From Hexactinellida sp. DTS-2022 (taxonomy: Eukaryota > Porifera > Hexactinellida), in contig JAPNXP010000003.1 in the NCBI GenBank assembly GCA_028753945.1, positions 1,364,001-1,428,000 on the forward strand: DNA of 64,000 nucleotides. The letters run 5' to 3'. Positions 37,845-52,583 of the stretch are shown here, piece by piece; positions within the stretch are counted from its first letter, which is position 1; every line of letters begins with the position of its first letter. The notes under the pieces were generated by a model. That model ran no database searches. It had not been told where the DNA came from and saw nothing but the letters and a program-made list of their open reading frames with translations. Position numbers and translations under genes: made by a program.

Positions 37845-40800
37845 AATGATAAATGAATGGTAAAAGGACGTTTCCAGTTGTTTCTTTTGATGATATGAAG
37901 TATTTATCTACCAAGGTGTCCTAACAGTGCCGCTGAAACCCCACTCACTCAATTTACAATCATTTAAGAGTTTTATATCGAGAAACACCAATTTTGTATG
38001 CAAAGACTTTCAAAAACTACCAAATTGATTAATTAATGGTTTAAGGAAGTTTCCAGTTGTTTCTTTTGATGATAAGAATTATTTATCGTTAAAGGGGTCC
38101 TAACGGTGCCACTGAAACTCCACACATTCAATTAACATACATTTAAGAGCCTAATAACGAGAAACAACAATCTATGTGTGCAATGACTATCAAAAATTAC
38201 CAAAATGATAAATGAATGGTCCAAGGACGTTTCTAGTTGTTACTTTTGATGATATGTAGTATTTATCGTTAAAGGGGTCCTAACAGTGCCACTGAAACTC
38301 CACTCACTCAATTTTTCATTCATTTAAGAGCCTAATATCGAGAAACACCAATTTTTGTGTGCAATGACTGTCAAAAATTACCAAAATGATAAATGATTGG
38401 TAAAAGGACGTTACCAGTTGTTTCTTTTGATGATATGAAGTATTTATCTACCAAGGTGTCCTAACAGTGCCGCTGAAACCCCACTCACTCAATTTACATT
38501 CATTTAAGAGTTTAATATCGAGAAACACCAATTTTGTATGCAAAGAATGTCAAAAACTTCCAAATTGATAAATTAATGGTTTAAGGAAGTTTCCAGTTGT
38601 TTCTTTTGGAGATAAGAAGTTTTTATCATAAAAGGGGGTCCTAACAGTGCCACTGAAACTCCACCCACTAAATTTACATTCATTTAAGACCCAGATATCG
38701 AGAAACAACCAATTTTTTGTGTGCAATGACTGTCAAAAACTACCAAAATGATAAATGAATGGTTTAAGGACGTTTCCAGTTGTTTCTTTTGATGATAGCA
38801 AGTAGTTATCGTAAAAGGGGTCCTAATGGTGCCACTGAAACACACCTAACTCAATTTACATGTATTTATAAGCATAATATCGAGAAATAGCAATTTTTGT
38901 ATGCAATGACTGTCAAAAACTACCAAAATGATAAATTAAAGTTTCAAGGACGTTTCCAGTTGTTTCTTTTGATGATATGAAGTATTTATCCTCTAAAGTG
39001 TACTAACAGTGCAACTGAAAAACCATCACTCAATTTACATCTAGTTAAGAGCCGAATATCGGAAAAAACAATTTCTGTGTGCAATGACTGTCAAAAACTA
39101 CCAAAATGATAAATGAATGGCTTAAGGATGTTTCCAGTTGTTACTTTTGATGATATGAAGTATTTTATCATCAAAAGTGTCCTAACAGTACAAGTGAAAA
39201 ACAATCACTCAATTACATTCTTTTAAGAGCCTAATATCGAGATAAACCAATTTTTGTGTGCAATGACTGTCAAAAGCTACCAAATTGATCAATTAATGGT
39301 ATAAGGACGTTTCCAGTTGTTTCTTTTGATGATATGAATTAGTTATGGTAAAAGGGGTCCTAAAAGTGAACTGAAACACACTTACCTCAATTTACATTTA
39401 TTTATTAGCATAATATCGAGAAAAAGCAATTTTTGAGTGCAATGACTGTCAAAAACTAACAATATGATAAATGAATGGTTTAAGGACGTTTCCAGGTGTT
39501 TGTTTTGATGATATGAAGTATTTATATTCAAAAGTGTCCTAACAGCCGCAATGAAACACAACTCACTTAATTTACATTCATTTAAGAGCCTAATATCGGG
39601 AAAAACCAATTTCTGTGTGCAATGACTGTCAAAAAATACCAAATGATAAATGAATGGTAAAAGGACGTTTCCAGTTGTTTCTTTTGATGATATGAAGTAT
39701 TTATCTACCAAGGTGTCCTAACAGTGCCGCTGAAACCCCACTCACTCAATTTACAATCATTTAAGAGTTTTATATCGAGAAACACCAATTTTGTATGCAA
39801 AGACTTTCAAAAACTACCAAATTGATTAATTAATGGTTTAAGGAAGTTTCCAGTTGTTTCTTTTGATGATAAGAATTATTTATCGTTAAAGGGGTCCTAA
39901 CGGTGCCACTGAAACTCCACACATTCAATTAACATACATTTAAGAGCCTAATAACGAGAAACAACAATCTATGTGTGCAATGACTATCAAAAATTACCAA
40001 AATGATAAATGAATGGTCCAAGGACGTTTCTAGTTGTTACTTTTGATGATATGTAGTATTTATCGTTAAAGGGGTCCTAACAGTGCCACTGAAACTCCAC
40101 TCACTCAATTTTTCATTCATTTAAGAGCCTAATATCGAGAAACACCAATTTTTGTGTGCAATGACTGTCAAAAATTACCAAAATGATAAATGATTGGTAA
40201 AAGGACGTTACCAGTTGTTTCTTTTGATGATATGAAGTATTTATCTACCAAGGTGTCCTAACAGTGCCGCTGAAATCCCACTCACTCAATTTACATTCAT
40301 TTAAGAGTTTAATATCGAGAAACACCAATTTTGTATGCAAAGAATGTCAAAAACTTCCAAATTGATAAATTAATGGTTTAAGGAAGTTTCCAGTTGTTTC
40401 TTTTGGAGATAAGAAGTTTTTATCGTAAAAGGGGGTCCTAACAGTGCCACTGAAACTCCACCCACTAAATTTACATTCATTTAAGACCCAGATATCGAGA
40501 AACAACCAATTTTTTGTGTGCAATGACTGTCAAAAACTACCAAAATGATAAATGAATGGTTTAAGGACGTTTCCAGTTGTTTCTTTTGATGATAGCAAGT
40601 AGTTATCGTAAAAGGGGTCCTAATGGTGCCACTGAAACACACCTAACTCAATTTACATGTATTTATAAGCATAATATCGAGAAATAGCAATTTTTGTATG
40701 CAATGACTGTCAAAAACTACCAAAATGATAAATTAAAGTTTCAAGGACGTTTCCAGTTGTTTCTTTTGATGATATGAAGTATTTATCCTCTAAAGTGTAC

Positions 40801-41440
40801 TAACAGTGCAACTGAAAAACCATCACTCAATTTACATCTAGTTAAGAGCCGAATATCGGAAAAAACAATTTCTGTGTGCAATGACTGTCAAAAACTACCA
40901 AAATGATAAATGAATGGCTTAAGGATGTTTCCAGTTGTTACTTTTGATGATATGAAGTATTTTATCATCAAAAGTGTCCTAACAGTACAAGTGAAAAACA
41001 ATCACTCAATTACATTCTTTTAAGAGCCTAATATCGAGATAAACCAATTTTTGTGTGCAATGACTGTCAAAAGCTACCAAATTGATCAATTAATGGTATA
41101 AGGACGTTTCCAGTTGTTTCTTTTGATGATATGAATTAGTTATGGTAAAAGGGGTCCTAAAAGTGAACTGAAACACACTTACCTCAATTTACATTTATTT
41201 ATTAGCATAATATCGAGAAAAAGCAATTTTTGAGTGCAATGACTGTCAAAAACTAACAATATGATAAATGAATGGTTTAAGGACGTTTCCAGGTGTTTGT
41301 TTTGATGATATGAAGTATTTATATTCAAAAGTGTCCTAACAGCCGCAATGAAACACAACTCACTTAATTTACATTCATTTAAGAGCCTAATATCGGGAAA
41401 AACCAATTTCTGTGTGCAATGACTGTCAAAAAATACAAAA
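37845..41440 (+). repeat. 1,798-bp higher-order repeat, two tandem copies
   Basis: About 37,845-39,642 is repeated directly at 39,643-41,440, offset 1,798 bp (ten monomers). Only a few single-base differences are visible, such as ACCCC/ATCCC near 38,478/40,276 and ATCATAAAA/ATCGTAAAA near 38,627/40,425. It is a recent tandem duplication and one of the most homogeneous pairs in the window. Confidence 0.9.
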
Positions 41441-44400
41441 ATAATGAATTAATGGTTTCAGGACGTTTCCAGTTCTTTCTTTTGATGATATGAAGTATTT
41501 TTCATCAAATATGTCCTAACAGTGCCACTGAAACACCACTCACTCAATTTACATTAATCTAAGAGCCTAATTTCGAGAAACACCAATTTATGTGCGCAAT
41601 GACTATCAAAAACTTCCAAATTGATAAATTAATGGTTTAAGGAAGTTTCCAGTTGTTTCTTTAGAAGATAAGAAGTATTTATCGTAAAAGGCGTCCTAAC
41701 AGTGCCACTGAAAATCCACAAATTCAATTTACATTCATTTAAGAGCCTAATAACGAGAAACAACAATTTTTGTGTGCAATGCCTATCAAAGATTACCAAA
41801 ATGATAAATGAATGGTCCAAGGACGTTTCCAGTTGTTTCTTTTGATGATATGAAGTATTTATCATCAAATGTGTCCTAAAAGTGCCACTGAAACAGCACT
41901 CTCTCAATTTACATTAACCTAAGAGCCTAAGATCGAGAAACACGAATTTATGTGTGCAATAACCATAAAAAACTGCCAAATTGATAAATTAATAGTTTCA
42001 GGACTTTTCCAGTAGTATCTTTTAATGATATGAATTAGGTATCATTAAAAGTGTCCTAACAGTGCCTCTGAAACACCACTCTCTCAATTTACATTCATTT
42101 AAGAGCATTATATCGAGAAACTCCTATTTTTGTGTGCAATGACTGTCAAAAACTACCAAAATGATAAATGAATGGTTTAAGGACGTTTCCAGTTGTTTCT
42201 TTTGATGATAGCAAGTAGTTATCGTAAAAGGGGTCCTAAAGGTGCCACTGAAACACACCTAACTCAATTTACATGTATTTATAAGCATAATATCGAGAAA
42301 AAGCAATTTTTGTATGCAATGACTGTCAAAAACTACCAAAATGATAAATTAAAGTTTCAAGGACGTTTCCAGTTGTTTCTTATGATGATATGAAGTATTT
42401 ATCATCAAAAGTGTCCTAACAGTGCAACTGAAAAACCATCACTCAATTTACATCTAGTTAAGAGCCGAATATCGGAAAAAAACAATTTCTGTGTGCAATG
42501 ACTGTCAAAAACTACCAAAATGATAAATGAATGGCTTAAGGATGTTTCCAGTTGTTTCTTTTGATGATATGAAGTATTTTATCATCAAAAGTGTCCTAAC
42601 AGTACAAGTGAAAAACAATCACTCAATTTACATTCATTTACTACCATAATATCGAGAAACACCTATTTTTGTGTGCAATGACTGTCAAAAGCTATCAAAT
42701 TGATCAATTAATGGTATAAGGACGTTTCCAGTTGTTTCTTTTGATGATATGAATTAGTTATCGTAAAAGGTGTCCAAAAAGTGCCACTGAAACACACTTA
42801 CCTCAATTTACATTTATTTATTAGCATAATATCGAGAAAAAGCAATTTTTGAGTGCAATGACTGTCAAAAACTAACAATATGATAAATGAATGGTTTAAG
42901 GACGTTTCCAGGTGTTTGTTTTGATGATATGAAGTATTTATATTCAAAAGTGTCCTAACAGCCGCAATGAAACACAACTCACTTAATTTACATTCATTTA
43001 AGAGCCTAATATCGGGAAAAACCAATTTCTGTGTGCAATGACTGTCAAAAAATACAAAAATAATGAATTAATGGTTTCAGGACGTTTCCAGTTCTTTCTT
43101 TTGATGATATGAAGTATTTTTCATCAAATATGTCCTAACAGTGCCACTGAAACACCACTCACTCAATTTACATTAATCTAAGAGCCTAATTTCGAGAAAC
43201 ACCAATTTATGTGCGCAATGACTATCAAAAACTTCCAAATTGATAAATTAATGGTTTAAGGAAGTTTCCAGTTGTTTCTTTTGAAGATAAAAAGTATTTA
43301 TCGTAAAAGGCGTCCTAACAGTGCCACTGAAAATCCACAAATTCAATTTACATTCATTTAAGAGCCTAATAACGAGAAACAACAATTTTTGTGTGCAATG
43401 CCTATCAAAGATTACCAAAATGATAAATGAATGGTCCAAGGACGTTTCCAGTTGTTTCTTTTGATGATATGAAGTATTTTATCATCAAAAGTGTCCTAAC
43501 AGTACAAGTGAAAAACAATCACTCAATTACATTCTTTTAAGAGCCTAATATCGAGATAAACCAATTTTTGTGTGCAATGACTGTCAAAAGCTACCAAATT
43601 GATCAATTAATGGTATAAGGACGTTTCCAGTTGTTTCTTTTGATGATATGAATTAGTTATCGTAAAAGGGGTCCTAAAAGTGCCACTGAAACACACTTAC
43701 CTCAATTTACATTTATTTATTAGCATAATATCGAGAAAAAGCAATTTTTGAGTGCAATGTCTGTCAAAAACTAACAATATGATAAATGAATGGTTTGAGG
43801 ACGTTTCCAGGTGTTTGTTTTGATGATATGAAGTATTTATATTCAAAAGTGTCCTAACAGCCGCAATGAAACACAACTCACTTAATTTACATTCATTTAA
43901 GAGCCTAATATCGGGAAAAACCAATTTCTGTGTGCAATGACTGTCAAAAAATACAAAAATAATGAATTAATGGTTTCAGGACGTTTCCAGTTCTTTCTTT
44001 TGATGATATGAAGTATTTTTCATCAAATATGTCCTAACAGTGCCACTGAAACACCACTCACTCAATTTACATTAATCTAAGAGCCTAATTTCGAGAAACA
44101 CCAATTTATGTGCGCAATGACTATCAAAAACTTCCAAATTGATAAATTAATGGTTTAAGGAAATTTCCAGTTGTTTCTTTTGAAGATAAGAAGTATTTAT
44201 CGTAAAAGGCGTCCTAACAGTGCCACTGAAAATCCACAAATTCAATTTACATTCATTTAAGAGCCTAATAACGAGAAACAACAATTTTTGTGTGCAATGC
44301 CTATCAAAGATTACCAAAATGATAAATGAATGGTCCAAGGACGTTTCCAGTTGTTTCTTTTGATGATATGAAGTATTTATCATCAAATGTGTCCTAAAAG

Positions 44401-44500
44401 TGCCACTGAAACAGCACTCTCTCAATTTACATTAACCTAAGAGCCTAAGATCGAGAAACACGAATTTATGTGTGCAATAACCATAAAAAACTACCAAATT
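41179..44500 (+). repeat. Repeated multi-monomer block at 1,619- and 899-bp offsets
   Basis: The block starting at about 41,179 recurs near 42,798 (offset 1,619, nine monomers) and near 43,697 (offset 899, five monomers). The following segment behaves the same way (41,629, 43,248, 44,147). Shared marks are AACTAACAATATG, CAGCCGCAATG, AATACAAAAATAATG and AAAATCCACAAATTC. Offsets that differ but share units point to unequal exchange inside the array. Confidence 0.82.
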
Positions 44501-44626
44501 GATAAATTAATAGTTTCAGGACTTTTCCAGTAGTTTCTTTTGATGTATTGAATTAAGATCATCAAAGGTGTTCAAAAGGTGACACTGAAACACCAGTCAC
44601 TCAATGTACTTTCATTTAAGCGCATA

Positions 44627-45343
44627 ATACCGAGAAAAACCAATTTTACTTTGCAATGACCGTCAAAAACTACCAATTGATAAATGAATGTTTCAAGGAC
44701 GTTACCAGTTGTATCTTTTGAAGATATGAAGTATTTATCATCAAAAGTGACCTGACGTCGGCACTGAAACACAACTCACTCAATTTAAATTCATTTAAGA
44801 GCCTAATATCGAGAAAAATGAATTTTTTGTGCATAGACTGTAAAAAACTACCAAATTGATAAATTAATGGTTTCAGGACGTTTCCAGTAGTATCTTTTAA
44901 TTATATGAATTAGGTATCATTAAAAGTGTCCTAACAGTGCCTCTGAAACTCCACTCTCTCAATTTACATTCATTTAAGAGCATTATACCGAGAAAAACCA
45001 ATTTTACTTTACAATGACCGTCAAAAACTACCAAATGATAAATGAATGTTTCAAGGACGTTACCAGTTGTATCTTTTGAAGATATGAAGTATTTATCATC
45101 AAAAGTGACCTGACGTCGGCACTGAAACACAACTCACTCAATTTAAATTCATTTAAGAGCCTAATATCGAGAAAAATGAATTTTTTGTGCATAGACTGTA
45201 AAAAACTACCAAATTGATAAATTAATGGTTTCAGGACGTTTCCAGTAGTATCTTTTAATTATATGAATTAGGTATCATTAAAAGTGTCCTAACAGTGCCT
45301 CTGAAACTCCACTCTCTCAATTTACATTCATTTAAGAGCATTA
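44627..45343 (+). repeat. 358-bp dimer repeat, two tandem copies
   Basis: A two-monomer unit of about 358 bp occurs twice. It is marked by ATACCGAGAAAAACC, TTTTACTTT, GACCGTCAAAAAC, GTTACCAGTTGTATC and GACGTCGGCACTG. Relatives of this dimer lie on both sides of the inversion axis at 52,757. Confidence 0.8.
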
Positions 45344-48300
45344 TATCGAGAAACACCTATTTATGTGTGCAATGACTGTCAAAAACTACCAAAATGATAA
45401 ATGAATGGTTTAAGGACGTTTCCAGTTGTTTCTTTTGATGAAATTTAGTATTTATCATCAAAGGTGTTCTAACAGTGCCACTGAAACACCAACTTACTCA
45501 ATTTACATTCATTTAAGAGCCTAATATCGCGAAAAACTAATTTTTGTGTGCGATGACTGTCAAAAATACAAAAATGATAAATGAATGGTTTAAGGACGTT
45601 TCCAGTTGTTTGTTTTGATGATATGAAGTATTTATCATCAAATGTGTCCTAAAAGTGCCACTGAAACAGCACTCTCTCAATTTACATTAACCTAAGAGCC
45701 TAAGATCGAGAAACACGAATTTATGTGTGCAATGACTGTCAAAAAATACAAAAATGATGAATTAATGGTTTCAGGACTTTTCCAGTAGTTTCTTTTGATG
45801 ATTTGAAGTATTTTTCTTCAAATATGTCCTAACAGTGCCACTGAAACAGCACTCACTCAATTTACATTAACATAAGAGCCTATTATCGAGAAACACCAAT
45901 TTTTTGAGTGCAAAAACAAGAATAACTCCCAAATTGATAAATTAATGGTATAAGCACGTTTCCAGTTGTTTGTTTTGATGATATGAAGTTTTTATCATCA
46001 AAAGTGTCCTAACAGTGCCACTGAAACACCACTTACTCAATTTACATTCATTTAAGAGCCTAATATCGCGAAAAACTAATTTTTGTGCACGATGACTGTC
46101 AAAAATACAAAAATGATAAATGAATGGTTTAAGGACGTTTCCAGTTGTTTCTTTGATGCTATGAAGTATTTATATTCAAAAGTGTCCTAACAGTGCCACT
46201 GAAATACCACTCACTCAATTTAAATTCATTTAAGAGCCTAATATCGAGAAAAATGAATTTTTTTGTGCATTGAATGACAAAAACTACCAAATTGATAAAT
46301 TAATAGTTTCAGGACTTTTCCAGTAGTTTCTTTTGATGTATTGAATTAAGATCATCAAAAGTGTCCTAAAAGTGCCACTGAAACTCCACTCTCTCAATTT
46401 ACATTCATTTAGAGCCTAATATCGAGAAACACCAATTTTTGTGTGCAATGACTGTCAAAAACTATCAAATGATAAATGAATGGTTTCGGGACGTTTCCAG
46501 TAGTATCTTTTAATGATATGAATTTGGTATCATTAAAAGTGTCCTAACAGTGCCACTGAAACTCCACTCTCTCAATTTACATTCATTTAAGAGCATAATA
46601 CCGAGAAAAACAAATTTTTGTGTGCAATGACTGTTAAAAACTTCCAAAATGATAAATGAATGGTTTAAGGACGTTTCCAGTTGTTTCTTTTGATGATAAG
46701 AAGTAGTTATTGTAAAAGGGGTCCTAAAAGTGTCACTGAAACAAACCTAACTCAATTTAGATTTATTTATGCGCATAATATCGAGAAAAAGCAATTTTTG
46801 TGTGCAATGACTATCAAAAACTACCAAAATGATAAATGAATGTTTTAAGGACGTTTCCAGTTGTTTGTTTTGATGATATGAAGTATTTATATTCAAAAGT
46901 GTCCTAACAGCGGCACTGAAACAGCACTCTCTCAATTTACATTAACTTAAGAGCCTAATATCGGGAAACACCAATTTTTGTGTGCAATGACGGGAAAAAC
47001 TCCAAAGTTCATAAATTAATGGTTTAAGGACGTTTCCAGTAGTTTCTTTTGATGATAGAAGTATTTATCAACAAAAATATCCTGAGAGTGCCACTGAAAT
47101 TCCACTAACTCAATTAACATTCATTTTATAGCCTCATATTCGAGAAAAAACAATTTCTGTGTGCAATGACTGTCAAAAAATACAAAAATGATGAATTAAT
47201 GGTTTCAGGACGTTTCCAGTTCCTTCTTTTGATGATATGAAGTATTTATCATCAAATGTGTCCTAACAGTCCCACTAAAACAGCACTCTCTCAATTTACA
47301 TTAACTTAATAGCCAAATATCGAGAAACACCAATTTTTGTGTGCAATAACAATAAAAACTCCCAAATTGATAAATTAATGGTTTAAGGGCGTTTACAGTT
47401 GTTTTTTTGATGATATGAAGTATTTAATATCAAAAGTGTCCTAACAGTGCCACTGAAAAAACAATCACTCAATTTACATTAATTTAAGTGCATAATATCG
47501 AGAATGACGAATTTTTGTGTGCAATGACGCGCAAAAATTCCCAAGTTCATAAATTAATGTTTTAAGGACGTTTCCGAGTAGTTTCTTTTGATGATAGAAG
47601 TATTTATCATCAAAAATATCCTGAGAGTGCCACTGAAATTCCACTAACCCTATTAACATTCATTTAATAGCCTAATATCGAGAAAAACCAATTTCTGTGT
47701 GCAATGACTGTCAAAAAATACAAAAATGATGAATTAATGGTTTCAGGACGTTTCAAGTTCTTTCTTTTGATGATATGAAGTATTTATCATCAAAGGTGTC
47801 CTAACAGTGCAACTGAAAAACCATCACTCAATTTACATTTTGTTAAGAGCCGAATATCGGAAAAAACCAATTTATGTGTGCAATCACTGTTAAAAAATAC
47901 CAAAATGATAATGAATGGTTTAAGGAAGTTTCCAGTTGTTTCTTTTATGATATGAAGTATTTTATCATCAAAAGTGTCCTAACAGTACAACTGAAAAACA
48001 ATCACTCAATTTACATTCTTTTAAGAGCCTAATATCGAGATAAACAAATTTTTGTGTGCAATGACTGTCAAAAGCTACCAAAATGATAAATGAATGGTTT
48101 AAGGACGTTTCCAGTTGTTTCTTTTGATGATATGAAGTATTTATATTCAAAAGTGTCCTAACAGCGGCACTGAAACACAACTCACTCAATTTACATTCAT
48201 TTAAGAGCCTAATTTCGCGAAAAACTAATTTTTGTGTGCGATGACTGTCAAAAATACAAAAATGATAAATGAATGGTTTAAGGACGTTTCCAGTTGTTTT

Positions 48301-50270
48301 TTTGCTGCTATGAAGTATTTATATTCAAAAGTGTCCTAACAGTGCCACTGAAATACCACTTCCTCAATTTATATTCATTTAAGAGCCTAATATCGAGAAA
48401 CACCAATTTTTGTGTGCAATGACCGTCAAAAACTACCAAATGATAAATGAATGTTTTAAGGACGTTACCAGTTGTATCTTTTAAAGATATGAAGTATTTA
48501 TCATCAAAAGTGTCCTAACGGCGGCACTGAAACACAACTCACTCAATTTACATTCTTTTAAGAGCATAATATCGAGAAACACCAATTTTTGTGTTCAATG
48601 ACTGTCAAAAACTATCAAATGATAAATGAATGGTTTAAGGATGTTTCCACTAGTTTGTTTTGATGATATGAAGTATTTTATCATCAAAAGTATCCTAACA
48701 GTACAACTGAAAAACAATCACTCAATTTACATTCTTTTAAGAGCCTAATATTTAGATAAACAAATTTTTGTTGTGAAATGACTGTCAAAAGCTACCAAAA
48801 TGATAAATGAATGGTTTAAGGACGTTTCCAGTTGTTTTTTTGATGCTATACAGTATTTATATTCAAAAGTGTCCTAACAGTGCCACTGAAATACCACTCA
48901 CTCAATTTAAATTCATTTAAGAGCCTAATATCGAGAAAAATGAATTTTCTGTGCATTGACTGACAAAAACTTCCAAATTGATAAATTAATAGTTTCAGGA
49001 CTTTTCCAGTAGTTTCTTTTGATGTATTGAATTAAGATCATCAAAAGTGTCCTAAAAGTGGCACTGAAACTCCACTCTCTCAATTTACATTCATTTAAGA
49101 GGCTAATATCGAGAAACACCAATTTTACTGTGCAATGACCGTCAAAAACTATCAAATGATAAATGAATGGTTTAAGGACGTTTCCAGTTGTTTGTTTTGT
49201 TGATATGAAGTATTTATAATCAAAGGTGTCCTAACAGTGCCATGAAAATACCACTAACTCAATTTAAATTCATTTAAGAGCCTAATATCGAGAAAAATGA
49301 CTTTTTTGTGCATTGACTGTAAAAAACTATCAAATTGATAAATTAATGGTTTCAGGACGTTTCCAGTAGTATCTTTTAATGATATGAATTTGGTATCATT
49401 AAAAGTGTCCTAACACTGCCACTGAAACTCCACTCTCTCAATTTACATTCATTTAAGAGCATAATATCGAGAAACACCTATTTTTGTGTGCAATGCCTGT
49501 CAAAAACTAACAAAATGATAAATGAATGGTTTAAGGACGTTTCCAGTTGTTTATTTTGATGATAAGAAGTTGTTATCGTAAAATGGCTCCTAAAAGTGCA
49601 ACTAAACACAGCTAACTCAATTTACATTTATTTATTAGCATAATATCGAGAAAAAGCAATTTTTGTGTGCAATGACTGTCAAAAACTACCAAAATGATAA
49701 ATGAATGATTTAAGGACGTTTCCAGTTGTTTGTTTTGATGATATGAAGTATTAATATTCAAAAGTGTCCTAACAGCGGCACAGAAACACAAATCTCTCAA
49801 TTTACATTCATTTAAGAGCCTAATATCGCGAAAAACCAATTTTTGTGTGCAAAAACTGTCAAAAAAAACAAAAATGATAAATTAATGTTTTCAGGACGTT
49901 TCCGGTTGTTTCTTTTGAAGAACTGAAGTATTTATCATCTAATGTGTCCTGATAGTGCCACTGAAACAGCACTTTCTCAATTTACATTAACTTAAGAGCC
50001 TAATATCGGGAAACACCAATTTTTGTGTGCATTGACGGGAAAAACTCCCAAGTTCATAAATTAATGGTTTAAGGACGTTTCCAGTAGTTTCTTTTAATAA
50101 TAGAAGTATTTATCATCAAAAATATCCTGAGAGTGCCACAGAAACACAACTCACTCAAATTACATTCATTTAAGAGCCTAATATCGCGAAAAACCAATTT
50201 CTGTTTGCAATCACTGTCTAAAAACTCCCAAATTGATAAATTAATGGTATAAGGACGTTTCCAGTTGTTT

Positions 50271-50303
50271 CTTTTGATGATATGAAGTATTTATCATCAA
50301 AAG
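50271..50303 (+). other. Example of the monomer's 33-bp hairpin (forward orientation)
   Basis: CTTTTGATGATA is followed by a 9-base loop TGAAGTATT and the perfect reverse complement TATCATCAAAAG. The same dyad, perfect or with a few changes, occurs in most monomers of the array; this unit shows it without mismatch. Confidence 0.85.
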
Positions 50304-52270
50304 TGTCCTAACAGTGCAACTGAAAAACCATCACTCAATTTACATTTTATTAAGAGCCGAATATCGAAAAAAATAAATTTCTGTGTGCAATGACTGTTAA
50401 AAACTACCAAAATGATAATGAATGGTTTAAGGAAGTTTCCAGTTGTTTCTTTTGATGATATGAAGTATTTTATCATCAAAAGTGTCCTAACAGTACAACT
50501 TAAAAACAATCACTCAATTTACATTCTTTTAAGAGCCTAATATAGAGATAAACAAATTTTTGTTGTGCAATGACTGTCAAAAGCTACCAAAATGATAAAT
50601 GAATGGTTTAAGGACGTTTCCAGTTGTTTCTTTTGATGATATTAAGTATTTATCATCAAAAGTGTCCTAACAGTGCCACTGAAACACCACCTACTCAATT
50701 TACATTCATTTACAGGCCTAATATCGCGAAAAACTAATTTTTGGGTGCGATGACTGTCAAAAATACAAAAATGATAAATGAATGGTTTAAGGACGTTTCC
50801 AGTTGTTTTTTTGATGCTATGAAGTATTTATATTCAAAAGTATCCTAACAGTGCCACTGAAATACCATTCACTCAATTTAAATTCATTTAAGAGCCTAAT
50901 ATCGAGAAAAATGAATTTTTTTGTGCATTGACTGACAAAAACTACCAAATTGATAAATTAATAGTTTCAGTACTTTTCCAGTAGTTTCTTTTGATGATAT
51001 GAAGTATTTATCATCAAATATGTCCTAACAGTGCCACTGAAACAGCACTCACTCAATTTACATAAACTTAAGAGCCTAATATCGAGAAACACCAATTTTT
51101 GTGTGCAATAACAATAAAAACTCCGAAATTGATAAATTAATGGTATAAGGACGTTTCCAGTTGTTTCTTTTGATGATATGAAGTATTTATCATCAAAAGT
51201 GTCCAACAGTGCAACTGAAAAACCATCACTCAATTTACATTTAATTAAGAGCCGAATATCCAAAAAAACCAATTTCTGTGTGCAATGACTGTTAAAAACT
51301 ACCAAAATGATAATGAATGGTTTAAGGAAGTTTCCAGTTGTTTCTTTTGATGATATGAAGTATTTTATCATCAAAAGTGTCCTAACAGTACAACTTAAAA
51401 ACAATCACTCAATTTACATTCTTTTAAGAGCCTAATATAGAGATAAACAAATTTTTGTTGTGCAATGACTGTCAAAAGCTACCAAAATGATAAATGAATG
51501 GTTTAAGGACGTTTCCAGTTGTTTCTTTTGATGATATTAAGTATTTATCATCAAAAGTGTCCTAACAGTGCCACTGAAACACCACTTACTCAATTTACAT
51601 TCATTTACTGGCCTAATATCGCGAAAAACTAATTTTTGGGTGCGATGACTGTCAAAAATACAAAAATGATAAATGAATGGTTTAAGGACGTTTCCAGTTG
51701 TTTTTTTGATGCTATGAAGTATTTATATTCAAAAGTATCCTAACAGTGCCACTGAAATACCACTCACTCAATTTAAATTCATTTAAGAGCCTAATATCGA
51801 GAAAAATGAATTTTTTTGTGCATTGACTGACAAAAACTACCAAATTGATAAATTAATAGTTTCAGGACTTTTCCAGTAGTTGCTTTTGATGATATGAAGT
51901 ATTTATCATCAAATATGTCCTAACAGTGCCACTGAAACAGCACTCACTTAATTTACATAAACTTAAGAGCCTAATATCGAGAAACACCAATTTTTGTTTG
52001 CAATAACAATAAAAACTCCGAAATTGATAAATTAATTGTATAAGGACGTTTCAAGTTGTTTCTTTTGATGATATGAAGTATTTATCATCAAAAGTGTCCA
52101 ACAGTGCAACTGAAAAACCATCACTCAATTTACATTTAGTTAAGAGCCGAATATCGAAAAAAACCAATTTCTGTGTGCAATGACTGTTAAAAACTACCAA
52201 AATGATAAATGAATGGTTTAAGGAAGTTTCCAGTTGTTTCTTTTGATGATATGAAGTATTTTATCATCAA
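50271..52270 (+). repeat. Five-monomer higher-order repeat (about 898 bp)
   Basis: Segments beginning near 50,271, 51,168 and 52,068 match at offsets of about 897-900 bp, giving two full units and the start of a third. Shared marks are ACCATCACTC, TTAAGAGCCGAATATC, ACAACTTAAAAAC, TTTTTGTTGTGC and TTTTTGGGTGCG. Confidence 0.83.
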
Positions 52271-52583
52271 AAGTGTCCTAACAGTGCCACTGAAACACCA
52301 CTTACTCAATTTACATTCTTTTAGGAGCCTAATATCGAGATAAACCAATTTTTTTGTGCAATTACTGTCAAAAACTATCAAATGATAAATGAATGGTTTA
52401 AGGACGTTTCCAGTTGTTTCATTTGATGATATGAAGTATTTATCATTAAAGGTGTCCAAAAGGTGCCACTGAAACACCAGTCACTCAATGTACATTCATT
52501 TAAGCGCATAATACCGAGAAAAACCAATTTACTGTGCAATGACCGTCAAAAACTACCAAATGATAAATGAATGTTTTACGGAC

